Shown here: piece after piece, positions 43,806-50,857 of the stretch | Layout: each line of letters begins with the position of its first letter | Position numbering within the stretch: the first letter of the stretch is position 1 | Notes under the pieces: generated by a model | Told to the model about the DNA's origin: nothing | Seen by the model: only the letters and a program-made list of their open reading frames with translations | The model's database searches: none | Assembly: GCA_019119355.1 (NCBI GenBank) | Contig: DWXE01000011.1 | Span: 1-62,023, forward strand | Source: Candidatus Eisenbergiella merdigallinarum | GTDB taxonomy: Bacteria > Bacillota > Clostridia > Lachnospirales > Lachnospiraceae | DNA length: 62,023 nt | Direction of reading: 5' to 3' | Program-made: the position numbers and the translations under genes

Positions 43806-44756
43806 ATGTATTCGTTTTTGATTCGGTTTTTTACCCCCAACCAGATTCTGATGGTGGGGATGCTGGTGATTTTCGGGCTGACTTTTTTCCTGCTGAAGCA
43901 CCCGTTTCCGTTTTTGCCCAGCGACCACGGGAGGGAGTTCGCGGTGAACGGGAATCTGTCCAAAGGAAAGCTGCGGGGCGTGGGGCTGACCTTCGTCCTC
44001 TGCTTTCTGGCGGGCTGCTTTCTCTTTCTGCCCGTGGACAGGGAATTCGCGATCTACGCGATCCTGCTGTTCGCCATGATGCTGAGCGGCTATCTGGACG
44101 ACGCCTCGGACCATCCCTGGAACGAGTATAAGAAGGGGCTGATCGACCTGATCATCGCTGCCGTGGCGGTGGGGACTTTCCTGAACTTCAATTCCTCCGT
44201 CGTCGGGATCGGCCCCTGGGAAGTGGAAATCCCGAAAGCGCTCTTCTTCGCGCTGGGGGTCGCGCTGTTCTGGGTTTCCGTGAACGTGACCAACTGCACC
44301 GACGGGGTGGACGGGCTGTGCGCCAGCCTCTGCAGCGTGACGCTGCTGGCCTTTTCCCTGCTGTTTTCCGGGATCCTGGCCGAATATGCCATGGCGAATT
44401 TTCTCTTCATCGCCGTGCTCTTCGCCTACCTGTATTTCAATACGTCCCCCAGCAGCATGCTGATGGGGGATGCGGGCTCCAGGGCTCTGGGCTTTTACAT
44501 CGCCGTGGTGGCGCTGAAATCGGGGCATCCCTTTCTGTACCTTCTGCTGGCCGGCGTGATGCTGGCGGACGGGGGCATCGGCCTGGTGAAGGTGTTTTTA
44601 AAGCGCTTCCTTAAGATCTCCATTTTGAAGAACACCAGGACCCCTCTGCACGATCACGTGCGGAAAAACTGCGGGTGGTCGGACACCCAGGTGGTGGTGC
44701 GCTATGTGATCCTGCAGGTCCTGCTGGCGGCCGCCGCCTTCTGCCTGGCGGGATGA
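43806..44756 (+). CDS. MraY/WecA-type glycosyltransferase family 4 protein
   Basis: A 316-residue polytopic protein with about nine hydrophobic segments. The phospho-sugar transferase motifs are present: an Asp-rich loop YLDDASD, the NCTDGVDGL motif, MGDAGSRALG and the basic His motif LHDHVRK, the last closest to MraY. It lacks the usual dcw-cluster context, so it is either a stand-alone MraY or a paralogue attaching another sugar phosphate to undecaprenyl phosphate. It follows the flavodiiron gene by 34 bp. Confidence 0.85.
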   Translation: MYSFLIRFFTPNQILMVGMLVIFGLTFFLLKHPFPFLPSDHGREFAVNGNLSKGKLRGVGLTFVLCFLAGCFLFLPVDREFAIYAILLFAMMLSGYLDDASDHPWNEYKKGLIDLIIAAVAVGTFLNFNSSVVGIGPWEVEIPKALFFALGVALFWVSVNVTNCTDGVDGLCASLCSVTLLAFSLLFSGILAEYAMANFLFIAVLFAYLYFNTSPSSMLMGDAGSRALGFYIAVVALKSGHPFLYLLLAGVMLADGGIGLVKVFLKRFLKISILKNTRTPLHDHVRKNCGWSDTQVVVRYVILQVLLAAAAFCLAG

Positions 44757-44946
44757 GAAAAAGAAATTTCTTACAAAAATTTCCGGATTTTTCCCCGCCG
44801 TTTTATACAGAAAAAATGGAAGGAATCCCGCGGGTTTACAGATTTTTCAAATTTTCCCGACAGATTTTTCGGGGGAAAAGCGGAGGGAGAAAAAATCTTC
44901 AAAAATTTCTACAAATGTACCGGGATTCATACAATTTTCGGGGCTG
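44757..44946. repeat. AT-rich intergenic stretch with short repeats
   Basis: Non-coding and markedly AT-richer than its surroundings. ACAGATTTTTC occurs at 44838-44848 and again at 44860-44870, exactly 22 bp (two helical turns) apart. CAAAAATTTC occurs near 44777 and again near 44900. The phased repeats could be regulator-binding sites or intrinsically curved DNA upstream of the HPr-like gene promoter. Confidence 0.4.
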
Positions 44947-44974
44947 TTGACAAATTTCCCAATTTGCATAAAAT
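44947..44974 (+). promoter_or_regulatory. Promoter of the HPr-like gene
   Basis: A perfect TTGACA (44947-44952), 16-bp spacer and TAAAAT (44969-44974). The leader is about 90 nt. Confidence 0.6.
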
Positions 44975-45069
44975 AAAATCATCGAACGGCGGGAAAGAGA
45001 AACGCCTTCGAAAGTTCAATTCAATAAGGCTGTTAACCGATGTTGTTTTAAGGAAAGGATGTGGCGCAG

Positions 45070-45297
45070 ATGAGCCAAATCAGGATTAAGTTAAACGAAA
45101 CAGCAGACGTGAGAGAATTCGTAAAAGCAGCTGAGAAATGCGATTTTGACGTGGATATCTGTTGTGGTTCCGCAATGGTCGATGCCAAATCGATTCTGGG
45201 AATCATCAGCCTGGGGCTAGCGAAGATTCTGACCGTCCAGTGCCATGGCGACAGCAGCGATTTCGTACGCGAAATCAGCAGATTCGCGGTTGCGTGA
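45070..45297 (+). CDS. HPr-like protein lacking the phosphorylated histidine
   Basis: About 75 residues with the HPr fold pattern. The Ser-46 region KSILGIISLGL is conserved, but the active-site loop normally reading GLHARPA is ETADVREF, with no His in the first 60 residues. It therefore cannot carry phosphate for the PTS, like Crh of Bacillus, and could act only through Ser phosphorylation by HPr kinase as a regulatory cofactor. An alternative GTG at 45061 would add three residues. It is monocistronic, with a strong promoter and terminator. Confidence 0.8.
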   Translation: MSQIRIKLNETADVREFVKAAEKCDFDVDICCGSAMVDAKSILGIISLGLAKILTVQCHGDSSDFVREISRFAVA

Positions 45298-45343
45298 CCG
45301 GACAGCCGACCCCCTCTTTTTTATATACTATACCCCCTTTTTA

Positions 45344-45391
45344 AACCCTTCTGTCCCTCCCCCCTTTTATGGACAGAAGGGTTCTTTTTTT
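45344..45391 (+). terminator. Intrinsic terminator of the HPr-like gene
   Basis: AACCCTTCTGTCC (45344-45356) and GGACAGAAGGGTT (45371-45383) form a perfect 13-bp stem with a 14-nt loop, followed by CTTTTTTTC. Confidence 0.9.
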
Positions 45392-45975
45392 CAGGATGAC
45401 CGCAGGAAGCCGATGCCGTACATCATGATGTCCTCGGTCATGCGGGCGATTTCCTCCACGCTCTGCTGCATCCCTTCGGACAGCCATTTTTCCAGAAGGC
45501 CGATGGATCCGGCGCAGACGAAGGAGTAGAAATATTCCAGCTGCTTCCGGCTGGCTCCCTCGAAGAAGGCCGTATAGGATTCCAGGCACCGTTCCTGCCC
45601 CAGGTTGATCAGCCGCCGGGCGAAGGTTTTGTCCCCGTAGGGCCCCAGCGTTACGGTGCAGATATCGGCGTTTTCCTTCAGGCACTGGAAAATGCTGGTG
45701 GTGATTTTCAGGGGAGTCAGATCCGGTCCCTTTGCCACCAGCAGCGGTTCCAGAACCGCCTGGAAATCCTCCATCATTTCGGTTTCGATCTGTTCCATCA
45801 GATCATAAATATCCCGGTAATGGGCGTAAAACGTCCCCCGGTTGATCCCTGCCCTTTCGCACAGCTCCCTGACGGTGATGGCCTGGATAGGCCTGGTGCT
45901 CAAAAGCTGCGTAAAGGCCTTTCGGATTAACATTTTCGTCACCCGCGTGCGGTGATCCCGTCCTCTTTCTTTCAT
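45391..45975 (-). CDS. TetR family transcriptional regulator
   Basis: A 194-residue protein: N-terminal HTH (VRELCERAGINRGTFYAHYRDIYDLMEQ, about residues 35-62) and a C-terminal ligand domain of the type found in dihydroxyacetone-kinase-regulator-like TetR proteins. It is transcribed divergently from the epimerase gene; the 230-bp region between them has several inverted repeats that could be its operators. The ligand is unknown. Confidence 0.9.
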   Translation of the reverse strand: MKERGRDHRTRVTKMLIRKAFTQLLSTRPIQAITVRELCERAGINRGTFYAHYRDIYDLMEQIETEMMEDFQAVLEPLLVAKGPDLTPLKITTSIFQCLKENADICTVTLGPYGDKTFARRLINLGQERCLESYTAFFEGASRKQLEYFYSFVCAGSIGLLEKWLSEGMQQSVEEIARMTEDIMMYGIGFLRSS

Positions 45976-46025
45976 AAGCGCCTTTCCCGATAAATCTGAA
46001 CATTCCGTGAAATCCCGTACAAAAG

Positions 46026-46109
46026 GGACAGATGATGTCGAATCTGTCCGGCAACGGTCCGGAAGGGAGAAATCTGTCCGTTGTCCCCTGCGCCCACCCC
46101 TCCTATAAT
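46026..46109 (+). promoter_or_regulatory. Putative TetR operators and promoter of the epimerase gene
   Basis: GGACAGAT (46026-46033) and ATCTGTCC (46042-46049) form a perfect inverted repeat with an 8-bp gap. ATCTGTCC recurs at 46072-46079, immediately upstream of TTGTCC (46081-46086), a 17-bp spacer and TATAAT (46104-46109). Three copies of one half-site next to a TetR gene and a promoter suggest cooperative repression. Confidence 0.45.
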
Positions 46110-46177
46110 GGAATCAGAAGGGGTTCCGGAGCGTGGAGTGCCGTTGGAACCATTATAGTACAGAAAGGAATATTTCT

Positions 46178-46190
46178 CAACACAGTGTTG
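46178..46190. promoter_or_regulatory. Palindrome CAACAC-A-GTGTTG before the epimerase start
   Basis: An exact 13-nt palindrome (15 nt counting flanking T/A) lying just upstream of the AAAGGAGG Shine-Dalgarno. It may be a second operator, or a hairpin in the leader RNA that limits initiation. Confidence 0.35.
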
Positions 46191-46204
46191 AAAGGAGGAA
46201 TATC

Positions 46205-47233
46205 GTGCAGGACAGGATTTTCATCGTGACCGGAGCGGGGGGCCATCTGGGGAGCGCGCTGGTGCGCCTGCTGACCGGGGAGGGGGAGGCGGTGAGGGGG
46301 CTGCTCCTTCCGGGCCAACAGGCGCCGGAGTCACCCTGCGTCCGGTATTTTTACGGGGATGTGACGGATAAGGAGAGCCTGCGCCCGCTGCTTGACGGGA
46401 TGAAGGGACGGGAGCTCTACGTCGTCCATGCGGCGGGGATCGTGGACATATCCGGAGAGGTTTCGGAAAGGCTCTGGCAGGTGAACGTGGGCGGGACGAA
46501 GAACGTTCTGGAACTGTGCCGGGAGTATTCTGCGAAACGGCTGGTATACGTCAGCTCGGTGCACGCCATTCCGGAGCGGGAGGCTCCCTTCGTACAGAGG
46601 GAGGTGAAGGACTTTTCCCCCGGCGCGGTGGTGGGCGGATATGCCAAAAGCAAGGCGGCCGCCACCCGGGCGGTGCTGGACGCGGCGGCCGGAGGGCTGG
46701 ATGCGGTGGTGGTGCACCCTTCCGGGATCCTGGGTCCCTACGACAGCGCCGGGAACCATATCGTGCAGCTGGTGGCGGATTATATCCGGGGGAAGCTGCC
46801 CGCCTGCGTGAAAGGGGGCTACGATTTCGTGGATGTGCGGGACGTGGCGAAGGGCTGTCTGCTGGCGGCGCAGAAGGGAAGGGCGGGGGAGTGCTATATC
46901 CTGTCCAACGGCAGATATGAGATCCGCGATCTTTTGAAAATGATCCGCCGGTTCCATGGAGGAAAGCGGCTCTGCACCCTTCCGGCCTGGGCGGCCAGGG
47001 CCGCGCTGCCGGGGCTGAAGCTCTATGCGAAGGCCAGAAAGCAGCGGCCGCTCTACACCCGCTATTCCCTGTACACGCTGGGGAGCAACAGCCGCTTTTC
47101 CCACGACAAGGCCACGGCGGAGCTGGGCTACTGCCCGCGGGATATGAGCGTCACCCTGAAGGACACGGTGAACTGGGTGCTGGCCCATCCGGCAGCCGGG
47201 GCCGGGCGGCACAGGCTTCGCCCCGTGCAGTGA
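46205..47233 (+). CDS. NAD-dependent epimerase/dehydratase family protein (extended SDR)
   Basis: A 342-residue Rossmann enzyme: nucleotide-binding GAGGHLGSALVRLL at the N-terminus, VHAAGIVDISG, the catalytic Ser-Tyr-Lys pattern (VSSVHAIPE, then YAKSKAAATRA) and the HPSGILGPYD substrate loop. This combination resembles dihydroflavonol-reductase/3-beta-HSD-like SDRs. The GTG start at 46205 is preceded by AAAGGAGG at the right distance. Likely controlled by the divergent TetR protein; the substrate is unknown. Confidence 0.85.
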   Translation: MQDRIFIVTGAGGHLGSALVRLLTGEGEAVRGLLLPGQQAPESPCVRYFYGDVTDKESLRPLLDGMKGRELYVVHAAGIVDISGEVSERLWQVNVGGTKNVLELCREYSAKRLVYVSSVHAIPEREAPFVQREVKDFSPGAVVGGYAKSKAAATRAVLDAAAGGLDAVVVHPSGILGPYDSAGNHIVQLVADYIRGKLPACVKGGYDFVDVRDVAKGCLLAAQKGRAGECYILSNGRYEIRDLLKMIRRFHGGKRLCTLPAWAARAALPGLKLYAKARKQRPLYTRYSLYTLGSNSRFSHDKATAELGYCPRDMSVTLKDTVNWVLAHPAAGAGRHRLRPVQ

Positions 47234-47244
47234 TCCGGCGCGGA

Positions 47245-47274
47245 TTGATTTTTCCGGCCCGCATGTGCTATACT
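47245..47274 (+). promoter_or_regulatory. Promoter of a small membrane-protein gene
   Basis: TTGATT (47245-47250), 18-bp spacer, TATACT (47269-47274). Confidence 0.45.
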
Positions 47275-47306
47275 TCCTGTGAGAAAATCATACGGAAAAG
47301 AGGAAG

Positions 47307-47789
47307 ATGCGGATGAATGACGGCTATGGAAAAGAGCAGAGAGGATGGAGAAAGGCTCTGAGGTTTGCGGCCCCCATCGTCATCGCGGCGTCCGTGACGT
47401 TGCTGGCCTTTTTTCTCCTGCAGGGGATCCCGCTGGCGCAGACGCTGTCCAGGCGGACGGATCTGGTTTCGGCGCTGGTGACGCAGAACGGGGAGCAGAA
47501 GCTTTTGATGGATCAGGAAGAAATCGTGCGGGCCGCAGAGGTGGCGGGGATGCTGGCGAGGCGTTTCCCCACGAAGGAAGAGGGGGATCCGGACACCTGG
47601 TATGAGTTCACTTTCCGGGACGGGTCCGTCCTGACGGTGGGCGTGCTGGGGGACAGGGTGCTGTATAACGGGAAATGGTATACCGGAGCCGCGTCCACGC
47701 CCGACCTCTTCCGGAGGCTGACGGGAAGCCGTTTCTTCTCCATCCCGGCGGAGGAGCTGCCGGAAGGGGAAGGGAGCGCGCAGCCCTGA
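47307..47789 (+). CDS. Uncharacterised single-span membrane protein
   Basis: A 160-residue protein with a basic N-terminus, one membrane segment (about residues 22-42) and an extracellular domain of about 110 residues rich in short strands (TWYEFTFRDGSVLTVGVLGDRVLYNGKWYTG). The arrangement resembles small lipoprotein- or DUF-type surface proteins, but I do not recognise the family. Its own promoter precedes it, and the 3' neighbour is convergent. Confidence 0.65.
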   Translation: MRMNDGYGKEQRGWRKALRFAAPIVIAASVTLLAFFLLQGIPLAQTLSRRTDLVSALVTQNGEQKLLMDQEEIVRAAEVAGMLARRFPTKEEGDPDTWYEFTFRDGSVLTVGVLGDRVLYNGKWYTGAASTPDLFRRLTGSRFFSIPAEELPEGEGSAQP

Positions 47790-47804
47790 GGGCTCCGGGA
47801 GAGG

Positions 47805-48371
47805 TCATCGCGCGCCGCCGTGTCCGGAGAGATAGTCGGAAACGCTGAGGATCCGGACGTGCAGGGGTTCGAAGCCGGAGAGGATGTCCTGCACGGCCCG
47901 TTCGGATTCCGGGGTCAGGCCGGAGACGGCGTCTTTCAGATACAGGATGGGTATGCCGGCGTCCACGCCGGCCAGGACGGTGGAGAGCACGCAGCATTCC
48001 GCCACCACGCCGGCTACGGCCACCCGGTCCGCGGACCGGGCGGCCTTTTGTACTTCCGGGATGGCGAAGGACGAATAGACGCTTTTCGTAAAGAGCGGAT
48101 ACCGCTCCAGGAAGGGCGCGAATTCCGGCATCATTTCATTTTTCCAGGGATCCCGGTTGATGGCTTCGTTCACCCGGTTGTACTCCTTCCAGACGCCGGA
48201 AGGGGATTGGGAAGCCAGAAAGCGGGTGAAGATCACGTCTTCAAATGCGCCGGAGGACAGGAGCCTGAGGATGGAATCCGCGGCTTGACGGATGCGGCAG
48301 CAGGCCCAGTCCTGCCCGGCGGTATAGACGTTTTGCATATCGATAATCAGGAGCAGATCTTTTTTCTTCAT
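47805..48371 (-). CDS. Isochorismatase-like cysteine hydrolase
   Basis: About 188 residues with the triad of the cysteine-hydrolase family: Asp11 in LLIIDMQNVY, Lys in FTKSVYSSF and Cys in VVAECCVLSTVLAG. Members hydrolyse nicotinamide, N-carbamoyl compounds, isochorismate and similar substrates. The start is set at 48371 by AGGAGG upstream; longer readings run into the promoter. Confidence 0.85.
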   Translation of the reverse strand: MKKKDLLLIIDMQNVYTAGQDWACCRIRQAADSILRLLSSGAFEDVIFTRFLASQSPSGVWKEYNRVNEAINRDPWKNEMMPEFAPFLERYPLFTKSVYSSFAIPEVQKAARSADRVAVAGVVAECCVLSTVLAGVDAGIPILYLKDAVSGLTPESERAVQDILSGFEPLHVRILSVSDYLSGHGGAR

Positions 48372-48393
48372 GGGGACGTCCTCCTTTTTTCTC

Positions 48394-48423
48394 AGTATAG
48401 CCCGGATCCGGACAAATTTGCAA
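48394..48423 (-). promoter_or_regulatory. Promoter of the isochorismatase-like gene
   Basis: Minus-strand TTGCAA (48423-48418), 18-bp spacer, TATACT (48399-48394). Confidence 0.45.
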
Positions 48424-48475
48424 GTTACTGTTCCCGCTACGCGCAAACGGCAACGGAATCCGGCCGCCGTGAAGA

Positions 48476-48504
48476 TTGACATTCCGGAGTTGTGATGCTA
48501 TTTT
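48476..48504 (+). promoter_or_regulatory. Promoter of the nucleoside phosphorylase/ECF operon
   Basis: TTGACA (48476-48481), 17-bp spacer, TATTTT (48499-48504). It lies upstream of the multi-hairpin repeat element, so the element would be part of the leader RNA. Confidence 0.4.
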
Positions 48505-48537
48505 TATCTTATTAAAATATGTGGAGCACAAGTCGGG

Positions 48538-48714
48538 GCAAAACGCGCTCCGGAATGGAGGAAAGAGTGAAAAATAAGCCCGATGGCTTATTTTTCACTC
48601 AGGATTTGTGCCGAAGCGTCACAAATTCCAGGATACGAAGTATCCTTGCGCAGTCGCCAAATTTAAGATTTGGCGCGCGCTCCTCAGCGCAAAAGCGCTT
48701 CGGAATGGAGGAAA
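48538..48714. repeat. Chain-of-hairpins repeat element flanked by 26-27-bp direct repeats
   Basis: A near-identical sequence starting GCAAAA and ending CGGAATGGAGGAAA occurs at 48538-48564 and 48689-48714 (one indel, one substitution). Five consecutive stem-loops start between them and finish inside the second copy: 48565-48600 (16 bp, perfect, 4-nt loop), 48604-48626 (7 bp), 48630-48646 (7 bp), 48655-48675 (8 bp) and 48686-48699 (5 bp). Each direct repeat carries a Shine-Dalgarno. The stretch stays in frame with the gene downstream. It looks like a small mobile palindromic element that duplicated the ribosome-binding site. Confidence 0.6.
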
Positions 48715-48716
48715 AC

Positions 48717-49475
48717 ATGGGGAAAATGCCGCATATCCAGCTGCCGGAGGATCTTTCGGTGGCGTACGCCGTCCTGCCCGGGGATCCGGATCGGGCCGTC
48801 CGCGCCATGGATTTTCTGGAGGACGCGAGGGAAATCGCCTTTCATCGGGAGTACCGCAGCGTTCTGGGAAAATTTGAGGGCATGGAAGTGCTGTTTTTGT
48901 CCACGGGAATGGGAGGTCCTTCCACGGCCATCGCGGTGGAGGAGCTGGCCAGGATCGGGGTGAGGGCGGCGGTCCGCATCGGCAGCTGCGGCGCCCTGCA
49001 GCCTGGAATGCGCCTGGGAGATCTGGTTTTGGTGAGCGGTGCAGTTCGGGACGACGGCGCTTCCCGGGGCTATGCGCCCGCCCAGTATCCGGCCATCCCG
49101 GATTTTGGCCTGCTGGCCGCCTGCAGGGACAGCGCGGACGAGGCGGGGTTTCCCTGGCATATGGGCATCGCCCGGAGCCATGACTGCCTGTACGGAGACG
49201 GGAACCCGCAGATATACGAAGAATGGTCCCGGCGAGGCGTCCTGGCCTCCGATATGGAAACGGCCGCGCTCTTCGTGGTCGGCGGGCTGCGGGGCGTCCG
49301 GACGGCTTCCGTCCTGAACGTGGTTTCGCCCTGGCGCGCGGACGTGGGAGAGAGCGTGGGACGCTATGCGGACGGGGATGAAGCCGCGGCCGCGGGGGAG
49401 AGAAATGAGATTCTGACAGCGCTCATGGCGCTGAAAAGAATAGAACAACAGGAGAGAAGGGAGAAGAGTTTATGA
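48717..49475 (+). CDS. Nucleoside phosphorylase (PNP/UDP family)
   Basis: About 252 residues. It has VLPGDPDRAVRAMD (phosphate site), STGMGGPSTAIAVEELARIG, RIGSCGALQPGM and the ribose-binding SDMETAALFVVGGL, closest in pattern to uridine phosphorylases. It cleaves nucleosides with phosphate to the base and ribose-1-phosphate. ATG 48717 with GGAGG is preferred; an in-frame GTG at 48568 behind a duplicated Shine-Dalgarno could add a 49-50-residue tail encoded by the repeat element. It overlaps the ECF S-component gene by 4 bp. Confidence 0.85.
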   Translation: MGKMPHIQLPEDLSVAYAVLPGDPDRAVRAMDFLEDAREIAFHREYRSVLGKFEGMEVLFLSTGMGGPSTAIAVEELARIGVRAAVRIGSCGALQPGMRLGDLVLVSGAVRDDGASRGYAPAQYPAIPDFGLLAACRDSADEAGFPWHMGIARSHDCLYGDGNPQIYEEWSRRGVLASDMETAALFVVGGLRGVRTASVLNVVSPWRADVGESVGRYADGDEAAAAGERNEILTALMALKRIEQQERREKSL

Positions 49476-50071
49476 AACTGTTCAAGACAAAACTGGATGC
49501 GGCGACGATCGTTCTGATCCCCGCCTGTATCGGCATCAACTATCTGGGAAAGCTGTTCGCGAGCTTTCTGAAACTGCCCCTCTGGCTGGATTCCATCGGG
49601 ACATGTATCGGCGGCTGTCTGGGCGGCCCCATCATCGGCGCGATCTGCGGCGCGGCCAACAACCTGATCTACGGCTTTACCGCCGGGGACAATATCACGC
49701 TGATCTACGCCCTGACCAGCCTCGGAATCGGTCTGGCCGCCGGCATCATGGCCCGTCTGGGCTTTATGAAAACTTTCCCCAAAGCGCTGGCGACGGCCTG
49801 TGTGGCGGGCCTGGTGGCGGTGCTGATCTCCACCCCGCTGAACGTGATCTTCTGGGGAGGGACGACGGGAAATGTCTGGGGAGACGCTGTGTTCGCGGCG
49901 ACGCAGGCCGCGGGGATGCCCGTGCTGCTGGGCTCCTTCCTGGACGAAGTGGTGGTGGACGTGCCCGACAAGCTGATCACCCTGCTGGTGGTCTTCTTTA
50001 TCCTCAAAGGGCTCCCCAAAAAGCTCACGGCCCTCTATGAAACCGACGCGAAGATTGAAAGCCTCGATTAA
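49472..50071 (+). CDS. ECF transporter substrate-binding (S) component
   Basis: A 199-residue membrane protein with about six hydrophobic segments and the Gly-rich pattern of ECF S components (GTCIGGCLGGPIIGAICGAANNLIYG). Coupling to a nucleoside phosphorylase by a 4-bp overlap suggests a nucleoside or nucleobase as substrate; this is inferred from context only. The dedicated EcfT and EcfA genes follow, so this is a group I (self-contained) ECF system. Confidence 0.85.
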   Translation: MKLFKTKLDAATIVLIPACIGINYLGKLFASFLKLPLWLDSIGTCIGGCLGGPIIGAICGAANNLIYGFTAGDNITLIYALTSLGIGLAAGIMARLGFMKTFPKALATACVAGLVAVLISTPLNVIFWGGTTGNVWGDAVFAATQAAGMPVLLGSFLDEVVVDVPDKLITLLVVFFILKGLPKKLTALYETDAKIESLD

Positions 50072-50074
50072 ACC

Positions 50075-50857
50075 ATGAAAAGTATCAGCTTATATGTGGA
50101 CAACAAAACCTGGCTGACCGGGGTACATCCCTTTACGAAGCTTTTGTACATCGCAGCGGCCATCAGCATTCCGCTGATCGCCGGGAAGCTCTGGGCCTTC
50201 GGCTGCTGCATCGCCGTCAGCCTGTGCGCCCTGGCCGCGGGGAAGATCCTGAAACGGACGGTGCCGCTGATCGCGTTTTCCTTCACCATTTTGCTCACGA
50301 TTTTCCTGATCCACGGGCTGTTCCACCAGGGCAATACCAACGTCCTCTTTTCGGTGGGGCCGCTGCGTTTTTACCGGGAAGGGGTGCTCTATGCCTGCAG
50401 GATCGGGCTCAACATCCTGAACATGCTGCTGTCCTTTGCGATCCTGGTGCTGTCCACCCGCCCGTCCGAACTGGTGGAGGAGCTGGAGAAGAGGGGATTT
50501 TCTCCCCGCTTCGGCTATATCATCAATTCCGTCTTTCAGATCATCCCCCAGATGATGGGGACGATGAGCACCATCACGGACGCGCAGCGGAGCCGGGGGA
50601 TGGAGACGGAAGGGAGCCTTTGGACCCGGGCGAAAGCCTTTTTGCCGCTGATTTCCCCCGTGGTGATGAGTTCCCTGATCAATACCAGGGAGCGGGCGGT
50701 AGCGCTGGAGGTGCGGGGATTCGGCTCGAAGCGGAAGCGGACGTATCTGGCGGATCGGCCCGCCCACCGGGGGGACAGGGCGATCACGATCTGCCTTCTT
50801 TTGCTGATGGCGGCCGTCGTCGGATGGAGGATCGGAACATGTCTTTTATCGAAGTAG
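50075..50857 (+). CDS. ecfT: ECF transporter transmembrane (T) component
   Basis: A 260-residue EcfT with membrane segments in the N-terminal half and the coupling-helix Ala-Arg-Gly-type motifs (AQRSRGMETEG and ALEVRGFGSKRKRTY) that dock into the ATPases. It follows the S component by 3 bp and overlaps the ATPase gene by 19 bp. Confidence 0.92.
   Translation: MKSISLYVDNKTWLTGVHPFTKLLYIAAAISIPLIAGKLWAFGCCIAVSLCALAAGKILKRTVPLIAFSFTILLTIFLIHGLFHQGNTNVLFSVGPLRFYREGVLYACRIGLNILNMLLSFAILVLSTRPSELVEELEKRGFSPRFGYIINSVFQIIPQMMGTMSTITDAQRSRGMETEGSLWTRAKAFLPLISPVVMSSLINTRERAVALEVRGFGSKRKRTYLADRPAHRGDRAITICLLLLMAAVVGWRIGTCLLSK

Noticed and set aside
48519..48716. A genuine 66-residue N-terminal domain of the nucleoside phosphorylase
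   Set aside because: The stretch is a chain of palindromes flanked by direct repeats, and the family start fits ATG 48717; kept only as a possible alternative start.
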